NCBI RefSeq assembly: GCF_002777975.1
Contig: NZ_NGVS01000006.1
Span: forward strand, 264,100-328,099
From: Shewanella carassii
GTDB lineage: Bacteria > Pseudomonadota > Gammaproteobacteria > Enterobacterales > Shewanellaceae
DNA length: 64,000 nt
Direction: 5' to 3'
Under the pieces are notes generated by a model. That model worked only from the letters and a program-made list of their open reading frames with translations, was not told the origin of the DNA and ran no database searches. Made by a program: the position numbers and the translations under genes. Shown here piece by piece: positions 24,987-35,011 of the stretch (positions are counted from its first letter, which is position 1; each line of letters begins with the position of its first letter).

Positions 24987-26039
24987 ATGTCTTCCAATAT
25001 CCGCATCGCCAGCCTGAATCTGTTCAACTTTGCCATGCCGCCGCTGGCGTTTCATGAGTTCAACAACATCTATACCCAAGGACAGTGGCAACAAAAGTGT
25101 GACTGGATAGCCCGCTGGTTGCAGCAGGCGCAGCCAGATCTGGTGGGCTGGCAGGAGGTATTCAGCCCCGAGCCGCTACGCGAATTGTGTCAGGCAGCCG
25201 GTCTTGCCCACTTTGCGCTGGTGGATTCGCCTGTCATAGAAGGTTTTGTTGCCCGTAAGAGTGTGGTGGCACTGGCAAGCCGTTATCCAATCGTTTCTTT
25301 GGCGGCGGTGGCGCTGGATACCGAACTGGCACTTACTCTAGGGCTTAAGGATGAGTTTCAAAGCAGTCGTCAGATACTGAGAGCCACCTTGATGCTGCCT
25401 GGGCTCGGCCACTGTGATACCTATGTGGTGCATTTCAAATCACCTCGTAACAAGTTGCCCAAGGGCGCGGTCGAGCAGCAAGGTGCCGCGGGGCTGCTTG
25501 CCGAGAGTGCGCTGGGACGCTGGTCAGCCACTTTGCAGCGTGGCAGTGAGGCGATGCTGCTGTATCAGGCGATACTCAAGCGGCGCCAGCAAAGCGGCAA
25601 CGCTGTGGTGCTGATGGGGGATTTCAACGCCGGCATAGATTCCAGTGAACTCAAGGGTCTATTGGTGGGCGCCGGACAGCTCTACAACGGGGATATTCGC
25701 GCTGCGGGTCTTTACGGCCTGCCTGATGAAAGGCTGAAACTGCAGCTGGCACATTTTCAACTGTTTGACGCCTGGCAGCTCTGGCGAGAAGCTTCTGAGC
25801 AAACGGGCGAGCGAATGACAGTGACTCGCCCCGTGACCCATTTTCACGGCTCTCAAGGCAGTGTGGTCGACTATCTGTTGTTGAGTCAGGAGTTTGATGC
25901 CCGTAGCCAGCATAGCCTGGCAGAAGTGGTGGATTATCGGGTCTATGACAGGCACCTACTGCGGCCGCAGTTTGAGCTGGATGCCCAGGCGAGCGACCAT
26001 ACACCGATTTTGGCAGAAGTCCGTTTACGCCATCCCTGA
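24987..26039 (+). CDS. Endonuclease/exonuclease/phosphatase (EEP) family hydrolase
   Basis: A 350-residue protein with the DNase I-like fold. Conserved motifs appear in order: IRIASLNLFNF with the metal-binding Asn; VGWQEVF with the catalytic Glu near residue 53; VVHFKSPRNK; MGDFNAGID, the Asp-Asn metal motif near residue 211; and a C-terminal SDHTPILAEV with the Asp-His pair. It hydrolyses phosphodiesters, but the substrate (nucleic acid, phospholipid or other) cannot be told. No signal peptide is visible from ATG 24987, although the frame is open upstream to 24882. There is no strong ribosome site. It is alone in its orientation after the divergent mgtE operon. Confidence 0.85.
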   Translation: MSSNIRIASLNLFNFAMPPLAFHEFNNIYTQGQWQQKCDWIARWLQQAQPDLVGWQEVFSPEPLRELCQAAGLAHFALVDSPVIEGFVARKSVVALASRYPIVSLAAVALDTELALTLGLKDEFQSSRQILRATLMLPGLGHCDTYVVHFKSPRNKLPKGAVEQQGAAGLLAESALGRWSATLQRGSEAMLLYQAILKRRQQSGNAVVLMGDFNAGIDSSELKGLLVGAGQLYNGDIRAAGLYGLPDERLKLQLAHFQLFDAWQLWREASEQTGERMTVTRPVTHFHGSQGSVVDYLLLSQEFDARSQHSLAEVVDYRVYDRHLLRPQFELDAQASDHTPILAEVRLRHP

Positions 26040-26205
26040 TTAGGTCGATGATTTTGCCGGCTTCTGGTTTTTAACTGGCTCAGAATGAGTTTTGTTGCTG
26101 CCTGCTTGTTGGGGTTGGGAATTTACAGCCGATGTGCTCGCCCTTTACTCGCCGAAGAAAAGGGGCTTAAATGCGGCAAAGCCTTTACATAAACAGGAAC
26201 AGAGG

Positions 26206-26946
26206 ATGTTTAAGAAATTGCTCGCGGCAGTTGGCGTTGGCGGCGCCAGTGTCGATACTCGTTTGCTCAATGCCAGCCTGCAACCTGGGCAAACCTTCGA
26301 AGCCCGAATTGTGCTCAAGGGCGGCGAGGTAAGCCAGGATATTGCCGGCCTGGAGCTGGCCTTAATGACCCGGGTCAAGGTCAGTGACGGCGACAGCAGC
26401 CACTTTATCAATCATTGTCTGGCCAGCTGGCGTATCAGCGAAGGCTTTGAACTTCAGGCCGGAGAGATGAGAGAACTGCCTTTCATTGGTCAGTTGCACC
26501 CTGAGACCCCATTTACCCAGTTGCCGGTGCGTAACAATCAATGCCGGGTCTGGCTGCAAACCGGGCTGGCGATAGATTACGCCATAGATCCGGGCGATCA
26601 GGATCTGCTGCAGATCCAGCCTACCCAGCTGTTGCTGCACCTGCTGCAGGCCATGGAGGAGTTGGGCTTTGTCCTTAAAAAAGCCGATGTTGAGCAAGGC
26701 TATATCAACACCGCTGATTTTCGCAGTGGCTCAGGCTGCTATCAGGAGTTGGAGTTTGTGCCAACAGGGCGTGGGATCCGCCTTTTGCGTGAAGTGGAGC
26801 TTACCCTGGTTCCCGATGGCGAACAAACCCATATCTTGCTGGAACTGGACCGGGCCTTTCGCGGCGATGGCTATCTGAGTCTGACCTTGGATAATCAGGC
26901 TGATTATCCCCAGGTATTGGCTGCGTTGCGGCCTCATCTGGCTTGA
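26206..26946 (+). CDS. Spo0M/sporulation-control-like protein
   Basis: A 246-residue protein of the Spo0M family (arrestin-like beta-sandwich), found in many non-sporulating bacteria, where its role is unclear. Family features are the start MFKKLLAAVGVGGASVDTRL, a GGEVSQDIAGLEL segment, LPFIGQLHPETPFT and a lone C-terminal DRAFRGDGYLSL. ATG 26206 is preceded by AGGAAC/GAGG; the longer frame from 26092 has no support. It is followed, after a small hairpin (26981-26996), by trxC. Confidence 0.87.
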   Translation: MFKKLLAAVGVGGASVDTRLLNASLQPGQTFEARIVLKGGEVSQDIAGLELALMTRVKVSDGDSSHFINHCLASWRISEGFELQAGEMRELPFIGQLHPETPFTQLPVRNNQCRVWLQTGLAIDYAIDPGDQDLLQIQPTQLLLHLLQAMEELGFVLKKADVEQGYINTADFRSGSGCYQELEFVPTGRGIRLLREVELTLVPDGEQTHILLELDRAFRGDGYLSLTLDNQADYPQVLAALRPHLA

Positions 26947-27012
26947 GTCGGTTTAATGCCGTCCCCCTATTTCACAGTGTGCGGCGATAACGCCGCTTGA
27001 GAGGAGAATCCT

Positions 27013-27438
27013 ATGTTGATTGCATGTCCCCAGTGCGCTGGAATGAACCGGGTACCGGAAGAACGCCTGTCTCAAGGCCCTAAGTGCGGCCACTGTAAGC
27101 AACCTTTGTTTCAGGGCCTTCCAGTAGAATTGACTGATGCCAACTTTGCTAACCATGCCCATAAGTCAGAGCTGCCGCTGGTGGTGGATTTCTGGGCCAG
27201 CTGGTGTGGCCCCTGCAAACAGTTTGCTCCCATATTCGAGCAGAGCGCTGCCGAACTGGAGCCGGAGTTTCGGTTCGGCAAGCTGGATACCGAGGCTCAG
27301 CAAGCGCTGGCGGCCCAGTATGGGATCCGCTCCATTCCGACCATAATGCTGTTCAAAAATGGCCGAGTGATAGCCCAGCAGGCCGGTGCCATGCCCAAAC
27401 AGGCATTTCAGCAGTGGCTCAAGAGCCAGCCTGCTTGA
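27013..27438 (+). CDS. trxC: Thioredoxin 2 (TrxC) with N-terminal zinc site
   Basis: A 141-residue cytoplasmic disulfide reductase. The N-terminal zinc-binding part has CPQC (residues 5-8) and CGHC (25-28), which distinguish TrxC from TrxA. The active site is WASWCGPCK near residue 61 and the cis-Pro loop is IRSIPTIMLF. TrxC is typically part of the oxidative stress response. GAGGAG precedes the start. A hydrolase gene begins within its stop codon (TTGA). Confidence 0.96.
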   Translation: MLIACPQCAGMNRVPEERLSQGPKCGHCKQPLFQGLPVELTDANFANHAHKSELPLVVDFWASWCGPCKQFAPIFEQSAAELEPEFRFGKLDTEAQQALAAQYGIRSIPTIMLFKNGRVIAQQAGAMPKQAFQQWLKSQPA

Positions 27439-28082
27439 GGCTGGATAACAACAAAGCTCTGGTAGTGCTGGTGCATGGCTTCAACAAAGATGAGCGTGAC
27501 ATGGGATTTTTGGCCCAAGGCTTGTCCCGGCAATACAGTATCCTGTGCCCCAGATTGCCCACCCGTTTCGGCTCACTGCAACAAGCGGTAGTGACCTTAC
27601 GCCAGGCGCTGGATGAGCAGAAATGGCAGCAGTATCCCAGGGTGCACTTTGTGGCTCACAGCATGGGAGGCTTAATCGTTAGGCAACTGCTGGCAGAGCA
27701 GCCGCCCGGCAATTTGGGCCACAGTGTGTTTATTGCCACGCCCCATGATGGTTCTCCGCTGGCGAGCCTGGCCGATAAGCTTCCGGGATATTCCAGGTTA
27801 TTTCAGCCGCTGCAATCTTTGCTGCCGGGGCAGCGCTGGGCAAGTTGGCGCGAAGATAGTCAGGCTCATCTTGGGATCATCGCCGGCAGTGGGACTCAGG
27901 ATCCCTTGGGCGCCTTGATTGACGGCGAGTCCGATGGCCGGGTACCCCTAGCTTCTACCCGTTGTGATGATGCCAGTGATTGGATGGTGTTGCCCCTGTG
28001 CCATAAGGCCATACATTGGCATCAGGATACGCTGGCAGCGGTACAGGCCTTTCTTGAGCGCGGCCGCTTCGGCCCTGACTAA
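27435..28082 (+). CDS. Alpha/beta hydrolase, lipase/PGAP1-like
   Basis: A protein of about 215 residues with the alpha/beta-hydrolase fold. The oxyanion region is VLVHGFNKDERDM, the nucleophile elbow is AHSMGG (Ser near residue 75), and the likely acid and base are Asp in GESDGRVPL and His in CHKAIHWHQ. Such proteins are esterases or lipases of unknown substrate. No signal peptide, so it is cytoplasmic. The only well-placed start is TTG 27435, which overlaps the trxC stop by four bases; the frame is open further upstream inside trxC, but that part is a shadow. Translational coupling to trxC is likely. Confidence 0.83.
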   Translation: MRLDNNKALVVLVHGFNKDERDMGFLAQGLSRQYSILCPRLPTRFGSLQQAVVTLRQALDEQKWQQYPRVHFVAHSMGGLIVRQLLAEQPPGNLGHSVFIATPHDGSPLASLADKLPGYSRLFQPLQSLLPGQRWASWREDSQAHLGIIAGSGTQDPLGALIDGESDGRVPLASTRCDDASDWMVLPLCHKAIHWHQDTLAAVQAFLERGRFGPD

Positions 28083-28257
28083 GGGGCTAAGAAAAGTGCC
28101 GCTGAGTCGCTCGGATGCTCCGGATAAGCTACAGATTGTCATTCCGGGCCGGGTTCGCACCTGGCAAAATACTCAATTATTATTCACTGAGGGTTTCCAG
28201 GCTCACTCAGTTTCAGGTGCACTCAGTTTTAGGTGAGCTTATTTATCAGGAGCGAAT

Positions 28258-28974
28258 TTGGCCGCGAAAAAGGGATGGTTTAGGCGACTGACAGCCTGGC
28301 TGATAAAACTGCTGTTGGGGCTGATGATACTGTCCCTGCTGATGGTGATTGCCCTTAAGTTTGTTAACCCGCCGCTGTGGAGCTGGCGGATTGAACGCTA
28401 TTGGTTTCCGCCGGCGCCGGTCACACAGGTACAGCGCCAGGTGCAACACCAGTGGCAGCCGCTGACTCAGATATCTGCCAATATGCAACTGGCGGTGATC
28501 GCCAGTGAAGATCAGCGTTTTGCCCTTCATTCCGGTTTTGATCTCAAGGCGATTCAGAATGCCATAGAAGATAAGCTTCAGGGGGAGCGCCTCAGAGGCG
28601 CCAGCACCTTGAGCCAGCAAACCGCCAAGAACCTGTTTATGTGGTCTTCGCGCAGCTTTATTCGCAAGGGAGCTGAAGCCTGGTTCACCCTGCTTCTGGA
28701 GCTAGTGTTGGATAAGCCCAGGATCCTTGAGTTGTATCTGAATATTGTCGAATTCGGCCCGGGGATCTACGGCGTCGAAGCGGCGGCACAGCACTACTTT
28801 CATAAGAGCGCCGCGCAGTTGTCGTCCCGCGAGGCCGCCTTGCTGGCCGCCTTGTTGCCCAATCCCTGGCAATATCAAATCAATCCCCCCAGTGCTTACA
28901 TGAACCGCCGCGCCGACTGGATCCAGCAGCAGATGCGGCAATTGGGACGGCAAATGCTTAAAGACCTGGATTGA
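28258..28974 (+). CDS. mtgA: Monofunctional biosynthetic peptidoglycan transglycosylase MtgA
   Basis: A 238-residue inner-membrane enzyme that polymerises lipid II into glycan strands. There is one N-terminal membrane helix (about residues 14-36) and a family 51 glycosyltransferase domain: [12 protein letters not shown] with the catalytic Glu (near residue 84), [39 protein letters not shown], and LLAALLPNP. The length equals that of E. coli MtgA. It starts with TTG 28258, six bases after AGGAG. Its 3' end overlaps the convergent GGDEF gene by 17 bases. Confidence 0.95.
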   Translation: MAAKKGWFRRLTAWLIKLLLGLMILSLLMVIALKFVNPPLWSWRIERYWFPPAPVTQVQRQVQHQWQPLTQISANMQLAVIASEDQRFALHSGFDLKAIQNAIEDKLQGERLRGASTLSQQTAKNLFMWSSRSFIRKGAEAWFTLLLELVLDKPRILELYLNIVEFGPGIYGVEAAAQHYFHKSAAQLSSREAALLAALLPNPWQYQINPPSAYMNRRADWIQQQMRQLGRQMLKDLD

Positions 28975-30709
28975 TTTCAACGCCGGTATCTAATTCTTGG
29001 TCGCTAGCGCTTGAATTGGCAACGACCCGATTGCGGCCACTGTTTTTGGCTTGATAAAGCGCGCCGTCGGCCCGTTTGACGGCCGCTTCTATCGACTCCG
29101 AGCCAATTTCGACCTCGGCTACGCCTATGCTGACAGTGCAACTGAGCCCGTCTCCCTCATCTGTGTTAATCAGCATCATTTCGATGGCCAAGCGTAGCTG
29201 TTCGGCGCGTTGCAAGGCTTGGTTTAGGGGGGATCCCGGCAACAAGAGCACGAACTCTTCGCCGCCGAAACGGGCCGCCATTTCGGCTCCTTGACAGTGT
29301 TGCTTCAATAGTTTGGCCAGGGCGACTATGACCCTGTCGCCCCAGTGATGACCAAAGTTGTCGTTGATCTGTTTAAAGTTGTCTATATCCAGAATAAGTA
29401 CAGAGATAGCCTCGCCATTGCGGCCGGCCAGCTTAAGTTGATAGTCGGCTTCGGAATAGAAATAACGCCGGTTATAGAGTTTGGTCAGAGGGTCTGTGGC
29501 CGCCTGGCGCTTGAGCTCTTCCTGCGAGGCGCGGATATCTTCAAGAATTTTGATCCTATAGGAGATGATAAACGCCAGGGTTAGGCCTTCCAGCATAATG
29601 CCGATACCGACTCCATGACTGCTGAGGTAGCTCGGAGAGATCAAGCCCTTGTAGAAGAGCACGGCTATGCCATTGAAGATAACGAAAAAGCTGTGGCCCA
29701 CCAGAAAGTACTTCACCAGAGGATTGCCCTTGAGATAGAGGGAGATACTCACAGAGAAGGTCACCAGCATCATGACTGCCGCCATACTGCTGGCGGGTTT
29801 GAGTGCCGCAGAGATATCAAACAGCCCCCAAATCAGAAAGGCAAATAGCAGCAACAACAGCAATTGCAACACCTTGTGTTCTGAGGGATAGAATTGCTTG
29901 GTTTCGAAGATGGCCATCATAAACAACAGCAAGAAAATCGGCATGGTGAGCAGCGACAGGTTGAGCATAAAGACGCTCGAACCGTAGGCGTTGAATACGC
30001 TGGCGACTAGACCATAGGACAGGGCTATCCACACCAGACCGGAGATCAGATACAGCGAATAGTAGATGTTCTCTTTCTTGCTGCTGGCGAAATACAGCAG
30101 GCCGTTGTAGAACACTAATGCCAGCAACATACCCACCATGATCGCAATATCATAATGGGTGCTTACCAGAGCTCTTCGCGAATTGTCTTCATCCATCAGT
30201 GTCATGGCAAACCATTGATGGGAGTAAACATGGCTACGAATATACAGGGTTGTTATCTGATCTGACGCCAGAGTCAGTGGGTAGACGACAGCGCCCCGAT
30301 ACATGAGTGGGTTGTCGGCGGCCTGTTCGAGATCCAACCGCTCGTGTCGCTGCAGTTGTTGACCGCTTTCTTCATAGATATCGATTTGCTGCACATGGTA
30401 AGCATGAGGCAGGTGCAAAAACAGCGGCTTTGCCTGCGAGAGCCTATTGTGCAGGTTCAGCTTGAACCAAGTGACTCTGGCACTGGTACCCAAGGTGGTG
30501 ACATTATCGGTTACGCCGAAAGGCTTCTGGCGTGCCTGCTCAAAACCAAGGTTTTGGCTGTCATCAATAAAATAGCCAATTTTGAACTCTTCGAGTGCAA
30601 CACTGTTGTGTTCTATGTCAATGACCGGAAGGCTAGCCTGTTCTTTTGCAACAGACGTTAGGCTGGCCAGCAGCAAAAACATGCATAACAGCATGTATCT
30701 TAATTCCAT
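28958..30709 (-). CDS. 7TMR-DISM diguanylate cyclase (GGDEF)
   Basis: A 583-residue inner-membrane protein expected to make cyclic di-GMP. A signal peptide (residues 1-21) leads into a periplasmic 7TMR-DISM extracellular domain (about 30-175). Seven membrane helices (about 185-385) are followed by a GGDEF domain (about 410-565) with [23 protein letters not shown] and the active loop RFGGEEF. The inhibitory RxxD motif five residues before GGEEF is absent, so product feedback may be missing. ATG 30709 has a weak ribosome site; an in-frame ATG at 30694 is an alternative. The sensed signal is unknown. Confidence 0.92.
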   Translation of the reverse strand: MELRYMLLCMFLLLASLTSVAKEQASLPVIDIEHNSVALEEFKIGYFIDDSQNLGFEQARQKPFGVTDNVTTLGTSARVTWFKLNLHNRLSQAKPLFLHLPHAYHVQQIDIYEESGQQLQRHERLDLEQAADNPLMYRGAVVYPLTLASDQITTLYIRSHVYSHQWFAMTLMDEDNSRRALVSTHYDIAIMVGMLLALVFYNGLLYFASSKKENIYYSLYLISGLVWIALSYGLVASVFNAYGSSVFMLNLSLLTMPIFLLLFMMAIFETKQFYPSEHKVLQLLLLLLFAFLIWGLFDISAALKPASSMAAVMMLVTFSVSISLYLKGNPLVKYFLVGHSFFVIFNGIAVLFYKGLISPSYLSSHGVGIGIMLEGLTLAFIISYRIKILEDIRASQEELKRQAATDPLTKLYNRRYFYSEADYQLKLAGRNGEAISVLILDIDNFKQINDNFGHHWGDRVIVALAKLLKQHCQGAEMAARFGGEEFVLLLPGSPLNQALQRAEQLRLAIEMMLINTDEGDGLSCTVSIGVAEVEIGSESIEAAVKRADGALYQAKNSGRNRVVANSSASDQELDTGVEINPGL

Positions 30710-30921
30710 TTAAGTATCCATCTTCCCCGGCGTTGGCATGTCCAAGCGCCTCTTTATTGTTCAATGGTACCCAAGGATAAAAAGTGTCGCCAGCATTACC
30801 GCTTGTTATGCGGTTTCTTGTTTGAATGACAGTATCTTGCAGTTGGGCAAATTGTAGAGTGGTGGGTTGATGGCGCCTCATTTAGATGTTGCAGCTTATA
30901 TTTAGGCTCATTTGGGACACT

Positions 30922-30946
30922 AAAAAAGGCGACCCTGAGTCGCCTT
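30922..30946 (-). terminator. Rho-independent terminator of the S9 peptidase gene
   Basis: AAGGCGAC (30926-30933), loop CCTGA and GTCGCCTT (30939-30946), with A6 on the plus strand giving a U-run on the minus-strand transcript. Confidence 0.9.
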
Positions 30947-30972
30947 CTTGCTTGGATGCCGATTATCGGCGC

Positions 30973-33000
30973 TTAACGTGGGCCCGGCTCGGCATAATGG
31001 GTCATCCAGTCTTTGACCTGGTTATACCAATAGATGGAGTTGTTGGGCTTCATGATCCAGTGGTTTTCATCGGGGAAATAGATCATCCGCGATTCCACTC
31101 CACGGCTTTGCAGGGTGCGGAACAGCTCAAAACCTTGACCTACGGGTACCCGGTAGTCCAGCTGACCATGGCTCACCAGCGTCGGGGTATTGAAACCGGC
31201 GGCAAAGTAATGGGGTGAAATCGACTGGTAGATCTCCGGGTTTTCCCAGTAGTGGCCGAAACGGGTGCTGTGCACGGCGAAGTCGGAAGCCATCTGGGAG
31301 TACATGTCGTACACGGCGGCATGGATCAACAGCGCCTTGAACGGATGTTTCTGCCCGAGGATGATGGAGGTCAGATAGCCGCCGTAGCTGGCACCACCGG
31401 CCACCATGCGATCGCTGTCGATCCAGCTCTTTTGTTCAAACCAGTCGGCCGCCTTGAGGACATCATCCAGAGACTTGTTTTTCCAGTCCGGGTTGATGGC
31501 ATCGGCAAAGTCCTGGCCGAAGCCGCTGGAACCGTGGAAATTGGGCCAGGCGGTGACATAACCCCAGGAGGCGAAAGTCTGGGCGTTCCAGCGATAGTGG
31601 AAACCATCACTGATGGCGTTGTGTGGGCCGCCGTGTACCAGCATAAACAGCGGGTACTTCTTGCTGCGATCGAAACCCGGTGGGTAGTGCACCCACATCT
31701 GGATATCTTGGTTGTTGTAACCCTTGTAGGTCACAGACTCATAGCTGCCCAGATCCACATCCTTGAGCAGTTCGTCATTGAACTGCTCCAGCCTTTGGCC
31801 CTTGCCGTTTTTGGGATTGATCGCCAGCAGTCGCGCCGGATAAAGGAAGCTGTCGTTGAGGGCTATCAGGGTGCCTTTCTTGCCTATCTGCGGCTGACCA
31901 TAGTTGGTGTCCTTGGTGATCGCCTTCACTTTGCCGCTCTTGGCATCGATATGATAGATACGGCTGGTGGCGGCATCATCAATGGCGGCGTAGAAGCCTT
32001 TACCATCCGGCGTCCAGCTGAACTGAGACACAGATCTGTCCCAATTGGCGGTCAGAGTCTTGAGCTTACGGCTGTGGATATCCAGCAGCATCAGCCTAGA
32101 GGTGTCGGCATAGAAACCCGGGATCTTCTGGCGAGTGAAGGCCAGCGTCTTGCCGTCGGGGCTGAAGCTGGGGCGGCTATCGGGCGCTTCGTTGTCCGGC
32201 GTCAGGTTTTCTGCCTTGTCTGAGCCTATCTTGCCGAGGAAGATGTCCAGCTTGGGATCGACCCGGTTGTCGGAGCCGTAGGCGTTGAAGGCGATCAGTT
32301 TCTCATCGGCAGACACATCATAGCTGCCGGCACTTTGACTCGAACGAGGCAGCTCATGGCCCAGCGTTTGAGTAATGGCTTCTATCTCGCCGCCCTTGGC
32401 GGGAATTCGGAACACATGCGCCTGACGACGTTCATCCAGCCAGTGATCGAACTGGGCATAAGGCAGGGCATTCCACTGCTTGGCCGAGGTCTTGTTGTCC
32501 TTGTCGGCTTTCAGCTGCTCTTGCATCTGCTTCCAGTCCTGCCCGGGGAAGATGTTGCTGATGAAATAGAGATGTTTACCTACCCATTTGATGCCGTACA
32601 CGCCGGTAGGCACCTCTGTCAGCCGCTGGGCTTCACCCGGGCCATTCATTGGCAGCAGATAGATCTGCCCGGCATCGTCTTCATTGCGCTGGCTGACAAA
32701 GGCCAGAGTGTTGCCATCGGGAGAAAATACCGGGTTGCTCACCTTGAGTCCGGCAGCAGTCAGTGGGCGTTGATGTTTGCCATCGGCATCAAAGTACCAA
32801 AGTTGGGTCAACCCTTTGTCGGCCTTGACATCATACTCGGTCACGGGGGCGATGATATGCTCGCCGCCTGGCGATACTACCGGGCTGCCGATACGCTTGA
32901 GTTGCCACAATAGCTCAACCGACAAGGGCTTGCCCGACTCTGCCCACGCCGATGCCAGTGGCATCAAGAGGCAGAGCAACAGAATTCCAACCTTCTTCAC
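30973..33000 (-). CDS. Secreted S9 family prolyl oligopeptidase-type peptidase
   Basis: A 675-residue periplasmic serine peptidase that cleaves short peptides. A signal peptide of about 20 residues (LLLCLLMPLASAWA) is followed by a beta-propeller of WD40/PD40-like repeats (VFSPDGNTLAFVSQR, SFSPDGKTLAFTRQ, and others), then the alpha/beta-hydrolase domain. The nucleophile is GGASYGGY (Ser near residue 541), the Asp lies in HGQLDYRVP and the His in DENHWI. It starts with GTG 33000 after AAGGAGA. It stands alone between the GGDEF gene and tcyP. Confidence 0.94.
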   Translation of the reverse strand: MKKVGILLLCLLMPLASAWAESGKPLSVELLWQLKRIGSPVVSPGGEHIIAPVTEYDVKADKGLTQLWYFDADGKHQRPLTAAGLKVSNPVFSPDGNTLAFVSQRNEDDAGQIYLLPMNGPGEAQRLTEVPTGVYGIKWVGKHLYFISNIFPGQDWKQMQEQLKADKDNKTSAKQWNALPYAQFDHWLDERRQAHVFRIPAKGGEIEAITQTLGHELPRSSQSAGSYDVSADEKLIAFNAYGSDNRVDPKLDIFLGKIGSDKAENLTPDNEAPDSRPSFSPDGKTLAFTRQKIPGFYADTSRLMLLDIHSRKLKTLTANWDRSVSQFSWTPDGKGFYAAIDDAATSRIYHIDAKSGKVKAITKDTNYGQPQIGKKGTLIALNDSFLYPARLLAINPKNGKGQRLEQFNDELLKDVDLGSYESVTYKGYNNQDIQMWVHYPPGFDRSKKYPLFMLVHGGPHNAISDGFHYRWNAQTFASWGYVTAWPNFHGSSGFGQDFADAINPDWKNKSLDDVLKAADWFEQKSWIDSDRMVAGGASYGGYLTSIILGQKHPFKALLIHAAVYDMYSQMASDFAVHSTRFGHYWENPEIYQSISPHYFAAGFNTPTLVSHGQLDYRVPVGQGFELFRTLQSRGVESRMIYFPDENHWIMKPNNSIYWYNQVKDWMTHYAEPGPR

Positions 33001-33317
33001 GGAAAGTCTCCTTTAGATACAGATAGTTATTATATTCGGCAGCTGAGGCTGCCTCGGGAGTATATCCCCGGATGATGAAAACAAGCTTATCCGGGCTGGA
33101 TTTGATGGGATTATTTTGTGTAACTTTCTGTGAATGATGTCAGAGGAATATTGATTGAACCCAGAGCCTTGGAGGGGATTTCAACCTTGTTCCTCGCCGA
33201 GTTATTTATAATTAGAAGCTATAAAGAATAATAACTTAATATTTTGTCGTGCTTAAACAAGCGCCTATTATGCGTTAGATTCTCTCTCTATATACCGTTT
33301 CCCGTATAAGGTTCCAT

Positions 33318-34685
33318 ATGTCTATTGCAGTTATCGCAGCCATTGCGGTATTTCTCGGTGTTCTGTTTATTCTGTTTCTCCAACAGCAAAAAGAGCACAA
33401 ATTATCCCGTCTGGTGCTGATCGGCTTAATCCTCGGCAGTGCCTATGGTTTCCTGATGCAGTCTTACTTTGGCGTGGACAGCCAGGTCACAGCAGAGGCG
33501 CTCAGTTGGATAGCCATAGTCGGCGGTGGTTATGTAGCCTTGCTGAAGATGGTGATCATGCCCTTGGTGTTGGTGTCCATGGTCGCGGCAGTGGTCAAGT
33601 TGGATAAGGGCGGCTCGCTCGGCAAGATCTCCTCCCTGACCATATTTATTCTGATGGCGACCACGGCCGTAGCGGCTTTGATAGGTATTCTGGTCACTTC
33701 CATCTCAGGGATTTCTGCCGAGGGGCTGATAGCCGGTAGCCGGGAAACGGCGCAAATGGCAGTATTGGATACCAAGGCGGCTTCGATTGCCGATCTGACT
33801 GTACCGCAAATGCTGCTGAGCTTTATTCCGGTAAATCCTTTTGCCGATCTGGCCGGTACCCGTTCCACTTCCATCATTGCCGTGGTGATTTTCGGTATCC
33901 TCCTCGGGATAGCGGCCCGCAAAGTGATGCATGAGAAAGAGCAACTGGAATCCCCCATACGGACCTTTGTTGAAGGTGCGCAGGCGATTGTTATGCGCCT
34001 GGTGAAGATGATTATGGCGCTGACTCCCTATGGTATTGCCGCGCTGATGGCCAAGGTGGTCGCCTCTTCCAGCGCTGCTGACATGCTCAACCTGTTGGGT
34101 TTTATTCTGGCCTCTTACGTCGCCATCCTGCTGATGTTTGTTGTTCACGGCATGCTGGTGGCCATGGTGGGTGTTAGCCCACTGGACTACTTCCGTAAAA
34201 TTTGGCCCGTGCTGACCTTTGCCTTCTCGTCGCGCAGTTCGGCGGCGACTATTCCGTTGAATGTCGAGGCTCAGGTGACCCAGCTGAATGTGCCGCCGGC
34301 CATTGCCAATCTGGCGGCCTCGTTCGGTGCCACTATCGGCCAGAACGGCTGCGCCGGTATCTATCCTGCCATGTTGGCTGTGATGGTGGCGCCCAGCATG
34401 GGCATAGATCCACTGGACTTGCATTTCATGCTGTCCTTGATTGCCATAGTGACCATCAGCTCCTTCGGGATAGCCGGTGTTGGTGGCGGTGCAACATTTG
34501 CGGCGCTGATCGTCCTGCCTGCCATGGGGCTGCCGGTGGCCATTGTGGCGCTGTTGATCTCCATCGAACCGCTGATTGATATGGCGCGTACCGCCTTGAA
34601 CGTATCCGGTTCCATGACCGCCGGTACCATGACCAGTCGGCTATTGAAGCAAACCACGGAAAACCAAGCGGCCGAGCAGCAATAA
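33318..34685 (+). CDS. tcyP: L-cystine symporter TcyP
   Basis: A 455-residue inner-membrane transporter of the dicarboxylate/amino acid:cation symporter family, resembling E. coli YdjN/TcyP, which imports cystine. About eight hydrophobic helices are visible, plus re-entrant loop motifs: SSRSSAATIPLN (Ser-rich loop, near residue 306), ATIGQNGCAGIYPAM and IAGVGGGATFAAL. The upstream 317-base intergenic region (33001-33317) is AT-rich with no gene, and has TATAC/GTATA arms at 33291-33308 that could be an operator. A terminator follows at 34709-34736. Confidence 0.92.
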   Translation: MSIAVIAAIAVFLGVLFILFLQQQKEHKLSRLVLIGLILGSAYGFLMQSYFGVDSQVTAEALSWIAIVGGGYVALLKMVIMPLVLVSMVAAVVKLDKGGSLGKISSLTIFILMATTAVAALIGILVTSISGISAEGLIAGSRETAQMAVLDTKAASIADLTVPQMLLSFIPVNPFADLAGTRSTSIIAVVIFGILLGIAARKVMHEKEQLESPIRTFVEGAQAIVMRLVKMIMALTPYGIAALMAKVVASSSAADMLNLLGFILASYVAILLMFVVHGMLVAMVGVSPLDYFRKIWPVLTFAFSSRSSAATIPLNVEAQVTQLNVPPAIANLAASFGATIGQNGCAGIYPAMLAVMVAPSMGIDPLDLHFMLSLIAIVTISSFGIAGVGGGATFAALIVLPAMGLPVAIVALLISIEPLIDMARTALNVSGSMTAGTMTSRLLKQTTENQAAEQQ

Positions 34686-34708
34686 GTTAGCCCCGGCTAT
34701 CGGCTTGA

Positions 34709-34736
34709 TAAAAAGGATGCTTCGGCATCCTTTTTT
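34709..34736 (+). terminator. Rho-independent terminator after tcyP
   Basis: AAAAGGATGC, TTCG tetraloop and GCATCC followed by TTTTTT. Confidence 0.95.
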
Positions 34737-35011
34737 AACTCGTGCTCTCAACCCCAAAAGGGGCAAGCTGGATCTTTGTTGTCTCAGACGGTTATAATTC
34801 CGCCATCCTCGCCTATTGGAGCTCACGCCCAAATGAACAACTGACACCTGATCACCAATCTTTTTTACTTTTCCATTATTAGATTGGCAGGGTCGGTCGG
34901 CGTGTTCGCTCAAGTCTTTATTGTTGCAGTCAGTTGGCGCTCATTCGCCATATAATGACTGCTTAAACCCGGATCGGATCTCGCCGTGCCTCCCTGTCTG
35001 CAGGAGGCAAG

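Noticed and set aside
31252..32223. Plus-strand frame of 323 codons inside the S9 peptidase gene
   Set aside because: Antisense shadow; the peptidase frame has full catalytic motifs and signal peptide.
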